Positions 27,577-35,963 of a stretch of 64,000 bases of DNA are shown piece by piece. Position 1 is the first letter of the stretch, and the number at the start of each line of letters is the position of its first letter. Origin of the DNA: Bacteroidota bacterium (lineage in GTDB: Bacteria; Bacteroidota; Bacteroidia; 2-12-FULL-35-15); the NCBI GenBank assembly GCA_025963715.1, contig JAOQAG010000029.1, positions 1-64,000 on the forward strand, read 5' to 3'. Both the position numbers and the translations under genes were made by a program. The notes beneath the pieces were generated by a model that had not been told where the DNA came from, did no database searches, and was given only the letters and a program-made list of their open reading frames with translations.

Positions 27577-28830
27577 ATGGCTAAAAAAGACGATTCGTAC
27601 TCTCATTCTTTATCTTATTACGCATGGCAGAGGCTTAAAAAAAATAAGCTGGCGATGTTTGGTTTGGTGGTCATTGGGTTATGTATGACGGTTGCCATTT
27701 TAGGATTTCTGATCACTCCGGATTCCACTCCCGATGCCAATGATCAGCTGTTGGAACTTTCCAAAAGGCCTCCCGGCTTTAAAGTGCAAATGTTACAAAC
27801 CCGCAAAAATGAACCGCAGCACAATGTAAATTTTTTGGAGAAAATGATCTGGGGAGAAGTAAGTAATTTCCGCTCCATTCCTTTTTCCGAATACCATTAT
27901 GAAGGCAATGATATTGTGGTGCGTGAATATACCGGTGATGAAAAGCGCATTGGCACCGAAATAAAATACAACCTGGCGGATGTGGTGTATGCGATCAATT
28001 ACAATACGCAGATCGAAAATAATGTGAAGGACGGTTATACGGAATTTTATGAATTCGGCAGCAACCAAAAGGTGCGCAAGAATGTAAAAGAGCTGAGGGC
28101 AGAAGTAGAAAAAAATTATATTGTTACCAAAAAATACATTTTAGGGACCGATCCTGCAGGGCGTGATTTATTAAGCCGGTTGATCATCGGAACGCGGATC
28201 TCTTTCTCCGTAGGATTTATTTCCGTTTTTATTTCCATCGTGATCGGTGTACTGATGGGTGCTTTGGCAGGATTTTACCGCGGCCGGGTGGATGATATTA
28301 TTGTTTGGTTCATCAATGTGGTATGGTCGATCCCGACGTTATTACTGGTCATCGCGATCACGCTGGCACTTGGAAAAGGTTTCTGGCAGGTGTTTATAGC
28401 GGTTGGTTTAACCATGTGGGTGGAAGTAGCGCGCGTGATCCGCGGGCAGATCCTAAGCTTGCGTGAAAAAGAATTTGTGGAAGCGGGCCGTGCGCTGGGT
28501 TTTAAAAACAGGCGCATTATCTGGCGGCATGTGCTTCCGAATGTATTGGGGCCGGTGATCGTTATTTCGGCAGCAAATTTTGCATCTGCAATATTAACGG
28601 AAGCGGGCTTAAGCTTTTTAGGGATTGGTGCACAACCGCCAACAGCATCCTGGGGAGCTATGATCAACGCGTATCGTGGTTACATTATCGGTGACGAATC
28701 GTTTGCATACCTTGCTATTTTACCGGGATTAGCTATTGTATTAATGGTATTGGCGTTTGTATTGCTTGGCAATGGCTTGCGCGATGCATTGGATGCAAAA
28801 GCAATCGACGAAGACCAGGTGATGTTTTAG
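27577..28830 (+). CDS. DppC/OppC-type ABC transporter permease with large extracytoplasmic insertion
   Basis: The 417-residue protein has one TM near 30-50, a long soluble stretch (about 55-190), then the permease core. Key motifs are ILGTDPAGRDLLSRLIIGTR, the EAA loop EAGRALGFKNRRIIWRHVLPN, and LTEAGLSFLGIGAQPPTASWG. Family members are usually about 300 residues, so the soluble insertion adds more than 100. DppB, the ATPases and a binding protein are not adjacent. The last 4 nt overlap the end of the convergent GNAT gene. Confidence 0.9.
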   Translation: MAKKDDSYSHSLSYYAWQRLKKNKLAMFGLVVIGLCMTVAILGFLITPDSTPDANDQLLELSKRPPGFKVQMLQTRKNEPQHNVNFLEKMIWGEVSNFRSIPFSEYHYEGNDIVVREYTGDEKRIGTEIKYNLADVVYAINYNTQIENNVKDGYTEFYEFGSNQKVRKNVKELRAEVEKNYIVTKKYILGTDPAGRDLLSRLIIGTRISFSVGFISVFISIVIGVLMGALAGFYRGRVDDIIVWFINVVWSIPTLLLVIAITLALGKGFWQVFIAVGLTMWVEVARVIRGQILSLREKEFVEAGRALGFKNRRIIWRHVLPNVLGPVIVISAANFASAILTEAGLSFLGIGAQPPTASWGAMINAYRGYIIGDESFAYLAILPGLAIVLMVLAFVLLGNGLRDALDAKAIDEDQVMF

Positions 28831-29381
28831 CCTTTCGGCGCCAGCTTCGAATAGATCAGCGAATCTAAAAATACACCGTTGTAATAATAATTTTCTTTAA
28901 AATACGCTTCCTTTACAAATCCTTGTTTTTCCAATACCTTGATGGAGCCTGCATTTTTAGGGTTTACATTGGCTTCCACGCTATGAAATTTCAGTGTGCT
29001 AAATCCGAAATCCAAAACAATTTCCAGGGCTTCGCTCATTATTCCCATGTTCCAATGATCCGGGTGTAAAATATAGCCAATCTCCGAACGGTAATGCGCT
29101 TTTTGGATGTTCCAGAAATTGATCATCCCGATCACCTTGTCATTGCTCTTTAATGCGATCACCCAAGGCATCGCATCGTTATCCAGGAATGAATCATGCA
29201 CACGATTGATGAATGCGAGTGTTGCGTCAACAGAAGCATCCGGGTCTTTGTCAAGAAATTGCAATGTGCGTTCATCCGAGCGAATGGCAAACAGATCGGT
29301 GGCATCTTCCTGCCTTAACTGACGCAGCACAAGGCGTTTTGTTTCTAATTCCTGAAAAGGCTGAAGCAGTAGTTCAAGCAT
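28827..29381 (-). CDS. GNAT N-acetyltransferase (RimJ/RimL type)
   Basis: The 184-residue protein starts with LETKRLVLRQLRQEDA, has IGMINFW and RSEIGYILHPDHWNMGIMSEAL (acetyl-CoA motif A region) and ends with NPKNAGSIKVLEKQGFVKEAYF. This is the typical acetyltransferase_3 layout. It transfers acetyl from acetyl-CoA to a protein N-terminus or small amine; the substrate is unknown. Confidence 0.92.
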   Translation of the reverse strand: MLELLLQPFQELETKRLVLRQLRQEDATDLFAIRSDERTLQFLDKDPDASVDATLAFINRVHDSFLDNDAMPWVIALKSNDKVIGMINFWNIQKAHYRSEIGYILHPDHWNMGIMSEALEIVLDFGFSTLKFHSVEANVNPKNAGSIKVLEKQGFVKEAYFKENYYYNGVFLDSLIYSKLAPKG

Positions 29382-29507
29382 TGTTTAATTTTTTAGGTTG
29401 TGTTGTAGAACATTGCGGGATGACAGTATTATTATGAATATTGCAGAAAAATAACATTTTCCTATCAACAACACCATTTTCTATAAAAATGGATTGCTAT
29501 GAAAGCA

Positions 29508-29551
29508 AAAAAATAACGCATTCTGCATAATTGCAAAACGCGTTATTTTTA
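29508..29551 (-). terminator. Terminator of the DUF3127 gene
   Basis: AAAATAACGC (29510-29519) pairs with GCGTTATTTT (29540-29549). It lies just after the DUF3127 stop on the minus strand and has U-runs in both directions. Confidence 0.8.
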
Positions 29552-29565
29552 ATTGCATTGTTTTC

Positions 29566-29940
29566 TTAGAACGGAAGATCATCTTCCTGTGATGCAGCAG
29601 TGAAAGTTGCAGCAACATCATTCATTGTATTTGAAGAAGATGCACTGTTAGAAGCAGAAGCAGCGTTTCCGCCTTCGATACGCCATGCTTCCAGTGTGTT
29701 GAAGTATTTTACTTCGCCTTTTGGAGATGTCCATTCGCGGCCACGCAGGTTGAAATGTACTTTAATTTCATCGCCCACATTGTATTGATCCAATAAGCTG
29801 CATTTGTCCTGTGTCAATTGAAATGATACGTGCTGCGGATATTGTGATGAATTATCGGTTAATACGAATTCTCTTTTTCTGAATTTGTCAGACACTTGCT
29901 GCGCTTCTGTTTTTACTTTTAAAATTCCTGTGATGTCCAT
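29566..29940 (-). CDS. DUF3127 OB-fold-like protein with SSB-like C-terminal tail
   Basis: The 124-residue protein starts with MDITGILKV, has the DUF3127 core (VSDKFRKREFVLTD, FQLTQDKCSLLD, VHFNLRGREWTSPKGEVKYFNTLEAW), then a Ser/Ala/Asn-rich linker and ends in QEDDLPF. The layout of OB-like domain, flexible linker and acidic D-D-x-P-F tail copies that of single-stranded DNA-binding protein, whose tail recruits repair and replication enzymes. Function in vivo is unknown; a nucleic-acid role is inferred. It is monocistronic. Confidence 0.88.
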   Translation of the reverse strand: MDITGILKVKTEAQQVSDKFRKREFVLTDNSSQYPQHVSFQLTQDKCSLLDQYNVGDEIKVHFNLRGREWTSPKGEVKYFNTLEAWRIEGGNAASASNSASSSNTMNDVAATFTAASQEDDLPF

Positions 29941-30005
29941 TTTATTTTTGTTTTAATTGTTTACTTGTTTTTGTTTACTCTTATTGCCTAGGATTCTTTG
30001 TTTAC

Positions 30006-30902
30006 TTAATGATGAATGGATAAAAGCACTTTCCATGCTTCTTCCGGTTTGTTATTTTCGAGCAGGCCTTTTGCGATGTGGTGCAATTGTTCTTCCAGCT
30101 TGTTTTTATTTGTTCCGAATACTTCAAATGCTTCATTGATGGCACCTGAATTTTTGTAATTTATAATTTCTTCCTGCGTGGGTAAACGCTCAATGTTGCC
30201 TAATTGTCCAAGGTTATTTCCTGTAAGGACGTTTGAATTACGGATGGCAGTGGGGATCTGGTCCACGCCGATGCCGGTATTCAATAATGGTTTGATCACT
30301 TCAAACAGCGCACTTTTATTGGTGCGGCTATACCAGTTGGCGCCCATCCGCCCTACCAGGTCAATTTTAACAGGATCGATGTGTTGGTTTTCATCCAAAA
30401 CATCTTCGCTGATGTGCATCATCACTACTTCACAGATGATCAGATTTCCTGCACCACCGTGATCGCCCAGCTCAATTACCTGGCGGACGATACACTCCAG
30501 CTGCGCAGGTGATTCTTTAACACGGAACGGCTTTACTTTAAGTGATTCTACCGGTGTAAATCCTGCTTTTACAAATTCGTTTACTCCTTTCGGATATTCT
30601 GTACTGGCAAGGCTTGCCTGGTTTACCATGTTGTAATTTACCACATTGATCACCACCTCGTTTGTTTCTTTAATGTTCTCGTACGTATGCTTGTTTGTAT
30701 TGGTACGCCCGCTGCGTGCAGGTGAAAAAATCAGGATTGGCGGATTGGCGCTGAATACGTTAAAAAAGCTGAACGGCGCTAAATTCGGATTTCCATCCTT
30801 ATCCATGGTACTGGCAAATGCAATCGGACGTGGTGCTACTGCACCAAGTAAATAGCTATGTAAAACAGGGGTTTTAACCTCTTTCGGATCAATTGTCAGC
30901 AT
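30006..30902 (-). CDS. Flavin reductase family protein (flavoredoxin-like)
   Basis: The 298-residue protein matches the FMN-binding split-barrel flavin reductases: GAVAPRPIAFASTMDKDGNPNLAPFSFFN at the N-terminus (landmarks APRPIAFAS and NLAPFSFFN), then ETNEVVINVV and RMGANWYSR. About 90 extra C-terminal helical residues are typical of the Bacteroidota branch. It likely binds FMN and reduces flavin or passes electrons. It is a single gene. Confidence 0.92.
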   Translation of the reverse strand: MLTIDPKEVKTPVLHSYLLGAVAPRPIAFASTMDKDGNPNLAPFSFFNVFSANPPILIFSPARSGRTNTNKHTYENIKETNEVVINVVNYNMVNQASLASTEYPKGVNEFVKAGFTPVESLKVKPFRVKESPAQLECIVRQVIELGDHGGAGNLIICEVVMMHISEDVLDENQHIDPVKIDLVGRMGANWYSRTNKSALFEVIKPLLNTGIGVDQIPTAIRNSNVLTGNNLGQLGNIERLPTQEEIINYKNSGAINEAFEVFGTNKNKLEEQLHHIAKGLLENNKPEEAWKVLLSIHH

Positions 30903-31130
30903 TATGTTAAATCTTCAACAAAATTAAAATTTTATTTAAAAACCTGCTAATTATGTTATCAACGTTTGTTGATATTTTATACACGGTTTACCGGAAATTT
31001 TTTCAAAATCAGAAAACTGGGAGCGAACATAAAAAATGTCAGACTCAACAGGGAAAGGCTAAAAAAAATAAAAAATCGGGCGCCATTTTAATAAAAAGCA
31101 TATCTTTACCGTCCGATTGAGATTAAAAAT

Positions 31131-31212
31131 GCGGATGTGGCGTAATTGGCAGCCGCGCCAGACTTAGGATCTGGTGCCGTGAGGCGTGGGGGTTCGAGTC
31201 CCTTCATCCGCA
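31131..31212 (+). tRNA. tRNA-Leu (anticodon UAG)
   Basis: The acceptor stem GCGGATG (31131-31137) pairs with CATCCGC (31205-31211). The anticodon stem CCAGA/TCTGG holds loop CTTAGGA with anticodon TAG. A long class II variable arm (TGCCGTGAGGCGT) and T-loop TTCGAGT follow. CCA is not encoded. Its 3' end is the integration target of the island. Confidence 0.97.
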
Positions 31213-31214
31213 CT
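31190..31214 (+). other. Left attachment site (tRNA 3' end)
   Basis: This is a 25-bp perfect direct repeat with 57091-57115. It covers the T-arm, the 3' acceptor strand and the first bases beyond the tRNA-Leu gene. Confidence 0.92.
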
Positions 31215-31221
31215 AAAACAG

Positions 31222-31256
31222 AAAACCCTTGAAAGTTAATGCTTTCAAGGGTTTTT
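31222..31256 (+). terminator. Terminator behind tRNA-Leu(UAG), supplied by the island
   Basis: AAAACCCTTGAAAG (31222-31235) pairs with CTTTCAAGGGTTTTT (31242-31256), then a T-rich tract. It is inside the island. Confidence 0.88.
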
Positions 31257-31285
31257 GTCTTTTTTTGTATAGTCTACCTTATATA

Positions 31286-31307
31286 GGAGTAAGGTTTCAG
31301 AGTAAGG
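31286..31307 (+). promoter_or_regulatory. Putative integrase arm-type sites, left end
   Basis: GGAGTAAGG (31286-31294) and AGAGTAAGG (31299-31307) are spaced 13 bp start to start. The same pair with the same spacing and orientation occurs at 56989-57010. The sites lie about 72 bp inside the left core. Confidence 0.65.
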
Positions 31308-31312
31308 AAATA

Positions 31313-32617
31313 CTATTTTTTAAAGATGCTTCCTAGCTTTTTGAATTCCTTTCTTTTAGCCTCCATAACTACATTTTTATCAATATAGTGGTCGTGCAGC
31401 ACATGCATTCCTTCATGTCCGGTGCTTTCGTTTGCCTCGTCCCCTTGGATAACATACAGAGCTGTTGCGTAGGCTTTTCTAAGATGCTTGAACTGCTTTT
31501 GTTCCCCAGTATTCAATTTTTTATAATAATGGGAAAATGCAATAGTAATTAAGCCCATTATTGTCTCCCTGGAAGCAGCTTCTTCCGGTGCAAGAATATA
31601 TGTGTCTGTATTTCTATGCTCATTATAGCCTAATTCAATCAATAGGTGCTCTAAATCTTCATTCATAGGTATTTTCTTCATGATTTCGGCTTCATCTCCC
31701 ATAAGGCGTCTATTTGCTCTGTTTATTTTGAAATGATTCACCTCCAAATGAGAAAATTCTCCATTTGTTGTTAGTTTTATGCCGTTCCATTTTAATTTAA
31801 CTACTTCCTCGCGCCTGCCACCGGTAAATAAACCAAGTTTAAATGCAGTCTTGTACCAATTTCTGTAAATACTTGGTCCTTTTTTGTCTTTTCTATCTAC
31901 TATACTGTTTTCTGGCGTAACTAATTCCAGTAGTTTAGTAAATTCTTCCATGGTAACGGAAGTCTGGTCACCGGTATTGACTCTTCTTTTTTTGATATCC
32001 GCGAAATAATTTTTGTATTTCAGGTCGTACTTAGTGATGATAAAACGCATAAATTTTTTCATTTCGGCCATGGTATTATTGAAACTTTTATTGCTAAACT
32101 TTTTTGTTCGCAGTAAATAATGATAAACATAGCCCGTCATTTTTTCATTTATGTCTGTAAATTTTAAAATCGAAGTATCAATTCCGTTTTCCACAAGTGC
32201 ATACCCAAAATACAAAAGTGACCTTTCATAATGCTTAAGTACTTTTTTAGTTCTCGCAGCGATATTATGGTGAGCTACCCCTTCGTCTCTTAGGAATGCC
32301 ATAAAATCTTCCACGCAATCTGTAAATAAAATCGGTTTTTGAATTTCTGATTCGATTTTGATATTTTGAAAGGAGTTTGTAGTCAACTCGCTTTTAAAAG
32401 CACGACATTCGATAAAAGCATCATCGAAATTTGTAGCAATTAAGTTTTTTGTTTTACATTTTTTACCTGCTCCGGGAATGTGAACTTTATATTTATAAAC
32501 CATGCTATCACATTTACATTTAACAGCGATATCATTACGATAATATTTTTTGCATTTGTTGCAAAACAAGTAAAGTCCCGGAATTCTGTTCTTTTTAGGA
32601 AGTTTTAATTTTGTCAT
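31313..32617 (-). CDS. Tyrosine recombinase (island integrase)
   Basis: The 434-residue protein begins with a zinc-ribbon-like cluster (Cys19, Cys22, Cys34, Cys36), then a SAM-like core-binding domain (about 95-205) and the catalytic domain. Catalytic residues visible are Arg268 in FTGGRREE, Arg380 in FKHLRKAYAT (Lys-His in place of the usual His of HxxR), His401 in STGHEG and nucleophile Tyr411 in HDHYID. It integrates and excises the island at tRNA-Leu. It reads toward the tRNA and is preceded by a small Xis-like gene 25 nt upstream, presumably co-transcribed. Confidence 0.95.
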   Translation of the reverse strand: MTKLKLPKKNRIPGLYLFCNKCKKYYRNDIAVKCKCDSMVYKYKVHIPGAGKKCKTKNLIATNFDDAFIECRAFKSELTTNSFQNIKIESEIQKPILFTDCVEDFMAFLRDEGVAHHNIAARTKKVLKHYERSLLYFGYALVENGIDTSILKFTDINEKMTGYVYHYLLRTKKFSNKSFNNTMAEMKKFMRFIITKYDLKYKNYFADIKKRRVNTGDQTSVTMEEFTKLLELVTPENSIVDRKDKKGPSIYRNWYKTAFKLGLFTGGRREEVVKLKWNGIKLTTNGEFSHLEVNHFKINRANRRLMGDEAEIMKKIPMNEDLEHLLIELGYNEHRNTDTYILAPEEAASRETIMGLITIAFSHYYKKLNTGEQKQFKHLRKAYATALYVIQGDEANESTGHEGMHVLHDHYIDKNVVMEAKRKEFKKLGSIFKK

Positions 32618-32642
32618 ATTTTTTATTTATATTTTTAGATCA

Positions 32643-32999
32643 TTACGCAGCTTTGTTTTTTGCATACTCTTCAAGTTTTTTCTTGTAATTCTCAGAGCCC
32701 TTTGCAGCTGGTTTATAAGTTTTATATTTAACATCCGGGATATTATGTAAAATGTCCAATGCAGGAATGTTTCCATCTTTATGAAGCTGGTAAACAGATT
32801 TCCAATCATCTCCAAATGTTGCTTTAAGCTTATTTATGAATGGTCTTTCCCAAACAATTTTGAAATCAGTCTCAAAAACAAATTCATTCTTGCCGTGCTT
32901 AATTATGAACACATCATTTTTATTACACCATTTTCTCACAGCTCTTAAATCGCTATAGTCTAAATAGTCTAATAATTTATTTAATGAAAGTGTATTCAT
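32643..32999 (-). CDS. Excisionase-like small DNA-binding protein
   Basis: The 118-residue protein starts with a likely winged HTH (LDYLDYSDLRAVRKWCNKNDVFI, landmarks SDLRAVRKWC and a basic wing KHGKNEFVF). This is the MerR/Xis-type fold that selects DNA and often ends in a short strand. A Lys-rich C-terminus follows. Its place immediately upstream of the integrase, in the same direction, is where recombination directionality factors lie. No closer family is recognised. Confidence 0.7.
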   Translation of the reverse strand: MNTLSLNKLLDYLDYSDLRAVRKWCNKNDVFIIKHGKNEFVFETDFKIVWERPFINKLKATFGDDWKSVYQLHKDGNIPALDILHNIPDVKYKTYKPAAKGSENYKKKLEEYAKNKAA

Positions 33000-33329
33000 C
33001 TTTTTGTATTTTTTTATTTAAACGAAACAGTTATCCCTATTGTTGATCCAAGCTTCATTAAAACCACATTTATTTTTGTTAACATTTAGCAACTTTTGTA
33101 ATATCAAAATCGTTCGTATCAGGTTATGCCCATCAGTAATCGAATTAATTTTTACTTTTTTTTGAAAATCGGCAAACATCTTTCATATTAAAATCGTTTT
33201 AATAAGGTTAGGCTCTTTCGCAATGCAGACATTTTATCAACCTTGCAAACAATCCGTATTTAAAATCGTTTGAATGTGATTTTATTTATTCTTCGGTACT
33301 ATACAATATTTAAAAATCATCTGTTACAC
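33000..33329. other. 330-bp intergenic region with three imperfect repeats
   Basis: No gene is seen. It is the presumed promoter region of the xis-int unit (minus strand) and the 3' flank of the small-paralogue operon. It holds the repeat set at 33089-33281. Confidence 0.6.
33089..33281. repeat. Three imperfect ~37-bp direct repeats upstream of the Xis-like gene
   Basis: Units 33089-33126, 33172-33210 and 33245-33281 each run GCAA(A)C..., an AT-rich stretch, then AAAATCGTT (33106, 33190, 33262), then an AGGTTA-like end (diverged in unit 3). The spacing of 84 and 72 bp fits about eight and seven helical turns. They may be binding sites for the Xis-like protein or the integrase. Confidence 0.6.
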
Positions 33330-33758
33330 TTACTTATTATCCAATTTGTCTTGAATGAATCTTATCAAATGTTGTCCAACCTCTTCCGGTGTTGCGTGTA
33401 TACTCAGCCCGTTATCTCCCGATAATTCGTTTTGATGACCAGGAATAAAGCAGTAGTAAAATTCGTATGGCGATAGCCCCATAAATTCCATTAGTGCGAG
33501 ATCCACTTCCAAAGACCGATCAGGACGATAAACTATAATTCCGTGCGGCAGTTGTTCGAATTCATGGAATAAGGAAGGCAGCTCACTAAAAACAAATGGA
33601 AAGCATGTGTGGCAAATATTATTGCTACCAACAGCCTCTGGCGGTTCTTCTAAAGTCCATATTTCGGATAAGAAAATGTAATCGAGATAGAGTTTGCCGC
33701 CTTGTAGGTGCTCTGCCAAAATAAATAATCGTAACAAATGTCCATTGAAATTTTTCAT
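33330..33758 (-). CDS. Small paralogous protein D (LPxLF / PGxQ family), unknown
   Basis: This 142-residue soluble protein opens with MKNFNGHLLRLFILAEHL and shares three blocks with three neighbours: the leucine-rich N-terminus, SELPSLFHEF, and FIPGHQ. The YGG found in the other three reads SGDNG here. It ends with a helical HLIRFIQDKL. No known domain is recognised. It is the last gene of the operon 36425-33330, 3 nt after protein C, so they are co-translated. The presence of four relatives in one transcript suggests they assemble together. Confidence 0.75.
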   Translation of the reverse strand: MKNFNGHLLRLFILAEHLQGGKLYLDYIFLSEIWTLEEPPEAVGSNNICHTCFPFVFSELPSLFHEFEQLPHGIIVYRPDRSLEVDLALMEFMGLSPYEFYYCFIPGHQNELSGDNGLSIHATPEEVGQHLIRFIQDKLDNK

Positions 33759-33761
33759 AAC

Positions 33762-34334
33762 TTATTTTGAAGTATTGCTTCTTTTATCGAGTACCAGTTC
33801 CAAAAATTCAAAAATGTTTTTTGAGAGGTCTGCTAAATCATATTCAATTGAAAGTTCTTTTCCTCCGTACACTTCGGGCTTTTGTCCACCAACTGTAAAA
33901 AGGTGAATAAACTCTTTCACTTCCAAACCGAAAAATTCAAGAACACTGTAATGACTATTAAGATCTGGTGCCGGTATGTATGTGATACTTCCATCTTCGG
34001 TTTTTTTAAATTCTGAAAACAGGTGTGGTAATTCGCAAATTACTTGGGGAAAGACACAGTGATACTTACCGGCACGGCCTATTAAAAGTGTCTTTTTGTC
34101 GTCCGAATAGAAGAAGTGTAATCCATAGTACTCCTCGTAAAGTCGGCCATCTTCAAAGTGTTCGGCAAGTATCATCATTCTTAGGAATGTATTTTCCGTG
34201 TCTCTCATTATCCAAGTTGTTTTAATCCCGTTATAGAAAAAGTGTAACCCATCATAGTTTTCATAAAAATCTTCTGATCCGATATGTTCAGCAATGATTA
34301 ATAGCCTGAGAAAAGAATCATTTAAATTTTTCAC
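33762..34334 (-). CDS. Small paralogous protein C with internal duplication, unknown
   Basis: The 190-residue protein shares the ELPHLFSEF, LFTVGGQ and VYGG blocks with its paralogues. Its N-terminal unit is doubled: residues about 5-42 (FLRLLIIAEHI ... YDGLHFFYNG) are repeated at about 48-86 (FLRMMILAEHF ... YYGLHFFYSD). The start is GTG at 34334, overlapping the DUF2130 stop by one base (TAGTG), so translation is coupled. No function is assigned. Confidence 0.75.
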   Translation of the reverse strand: MKNLNDSFLRLLIIAEHIGSEDFYENYDGLHFFYNGIKTTWIMRDTENTFLRMMILAEHFEDGRLYEEYYGLHFFYSDDKKTLLIGRAGKYHCVFPQVICELPHLFSEFKKTEDGSITYIPAPDLNSHYSVLEFFGLEVKEFIHLFTVGGQKPEVYGGKELSIEYDLADLSKNIFEFLELVLDKRSNTSK

Positions 34335-35470
34335 TATTCAATATGTTTAGCTTCTGTTAATTCCAAAGCCTTAATTTCACTGATAGAACTTCCGGCTATT
34401 CCTCTAATGGTGCTGAACATATGGGATGTATTCAGTAGCACCTTTTCGATTTGTTTTTGACGCTTTTTCCAGATGCTTTCCAATGCTCTTCTTTCGCTGT
34501 TCAGATCATCCTGCATGGTAACAAATCCTTCAACGATGCTTTCTATTTGCATCCGGAATTCATTGCCAATCAAATAATCATACAGCATATGCATCTTTTC
34601 GCCTTTATTTTCCTGGGTTATTGCTGATGTATTTAGCAACAAAACAGCTTCCCTCAAAACAAAACACAGTCCTTTAAATTCATCAACTTTGCATACCCAT
34701 ACCCCATCAATTAAAGTCATTCTCTCGATATTCTTAGGATAAGTGTCTGTTACCAGCACTCCGAAAGTTGCGTTCTTCTCTTGCATATCGGTGCGAAACT
34801 TGGGTATCCAAGCACTTGAAAAATCCTTTGTACGCTTGGATTCATAATAAATACTTCCGCAGCCGATCCGTTCTCGTGAGTTAATAATTTGAAGACAATC
34901 CGCACCTCTTGCACCTTTTTTTATTTCTTCAATAGTATCCAATGGAAAGCATTCTCTCAGGTAGTTTTCTATTTCCAGCTCCTGTACCTCACCCTGGAGC
35001 TGCATACTACCTTGTTCAACTTTACGGGTTAGCACCTGGATTTGCGTTTTAAGAGAATCAATCAGATGTTCTTTCTCAGAAATTTTCAGATTGTTTTTTT
35101 CATCATACTCTTTCCTTATTCTGTTTTTCTCTTCGTTCAATCTTTCTGATAGTTTCTGCTCTGTTTCAGATTCTATCAGACTCCGTAACTCCGTTTTTTC
35201 ACGTTTTGCACGCTCAAGCTCCGCTTTCGTTTTGTTGAGGTCTTTCACTTGCTCGCTTTTTCTTTCAAGCTCTTCTTTATAGGATGACAGCTCTTCATTC
35301 TTTTCCGCCTCATACTTTTGCCGGAGTTTATTTTCAAATGACTTTTGTTCTTCCGATGCTTTTTTACCCAAATCCAATTTGAGCTGATCAGCGATTTGAC
35401 TATAAACTATTTGATTTACGTCAATGTTATGCCCACATTCGGGGCAGGAAATCTGTGTTTCTTGTTTCAT
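34334..35470 (-). CDS. DUF2130 protein: zinc ribbon, coiled coil, PD-(D/E)XK-like nuclease domain
   Basis: The 378-residue protein has an N-terminal ISCPECGH zinc knuckle, a coiled coil of about 130 residues (30-160) rich in Glu/Lys/Arg, and a C-terminal domain. There, ELEIENYL, GARGADCLQ and IYYESKRTKDF supply the Glu, Asp and E-x-K of a restriction-endonuclease-like fold. DUF2130 members are predicted nucleases without assigned targets. It overlaps the 3' end of protein B by 44 nt and protein C by 1 nt. It is embedded among four small paralogues, and this gene set is unlike any defence system I know. Confidence 0.88.
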   Translation of the reverse strand: MKQETQISCPECGHNIDVNQIVYSQIADQLKLDLGKKASEEQKSFENKLRQKYEAEKNEELSSYKEELERKSEQVKDLNKTKAELERAKREKTELRSLIESETEQKLSERLNEEKNRIRKEYDEKNNLKISEKEHLIDSLKTQIQVLTRKVEQGSMQLQGEVQELEIENYLRECFPLDTIEEIKKGARGADCLQIINSRERIGCGSIYYESKRTKDFSSAWIPKFRTDMQEKNATFGVLVTDTYPKNIERMTLIDGVWVCKVDEFKGLCFVLREAVLLLNTSAITQENKGEKMHMLYDYLIGNEFRMQIESIVEGFVTMQDDLNSERRALESIWKKRQKQIEKVLLNTSHMFSTIRGIAGSSISEIKALELTEAKHIE

Positions 35471-35951
35471 ATTTTTGATTTTTTAGTTTATAAATTTTTG
35501 TTTTTATTGGCTCTGTAGCTGGTAATGGTTTCAAAGAATCTTTTAACTGTTCTTCAATCATAATTTTTACGTACTCATAAATATTGTTGGAGAGGTCGCC
35601 CGGTGTTGCGGCTTCATCAAGTACATTTCCGCCATAAATGGAGTCTTGGTAGCCGGGCAGAAATAAATGCGATAAAGTATCGAAGTTTAGGTTGAACCAC
35701 ACAGCAGCAGCAGTCAGGCTATTCAGGCGCTCATTGTTTTTTAAACAGGCAATACTTTCCGGGCTGAACGTCCATTCTTTAAACACATGAGGCAAAGCTT
35801 CAAGTGCCCAAGCGAAACATTCTACACTCGTATCATATTTGCTACAACCGGTTTTTATTTCTCGTTTGAACAGGACATCTCTTAAATGAGTTTTTCCCAT
35901 GTACCGGCCAAATTTTAATAGTCGGTTTAAATACACATCATTTGTTTTCAT
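35427..35951 (-). CDS. Small paralogous protein B, unknown
   Basis: The 174-residue protein opens with MKTNDVYLNRLLKFGRYM, then ALPHVFKEW, HLFLPGYQ and IYGGNVL, the same blocks as its paralogues, with a further 40 polar residues at the C-terminus. The last 14 codons overlap the start of DUF2130. There are no TM segments and no known domain. It lies 12 nt after protein A in the operon. Confidence 0.75.
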   Translation of the reverse strand: MKTNDVYLNRLLKFGRYMGKTHLRDVLFKREIKTGCSKYDTSVECFAWALEALPHVFKEWTFSPESIACLKNNERLNSLTAAAVWFNLNFDTLSHLFLPGYQDSIYGGNVLDEAATPGDLSNNIYEYVKIMIEEQLKDSLKPLPATEPIKTKIYKLKNQKYETRNTDFLPRMWA

Positions 35952-35963
35952 AGCTTTTTGGTT

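Noticed and set aside
35427-35470. 44-nt overlap of protein B with DUF2130 considered as a frameshift or misread stop
   Set aside because: Both frames end and start cleanly, and neither protein is missing family blocks, so a true overlap with translational coupling is the simpler reading.
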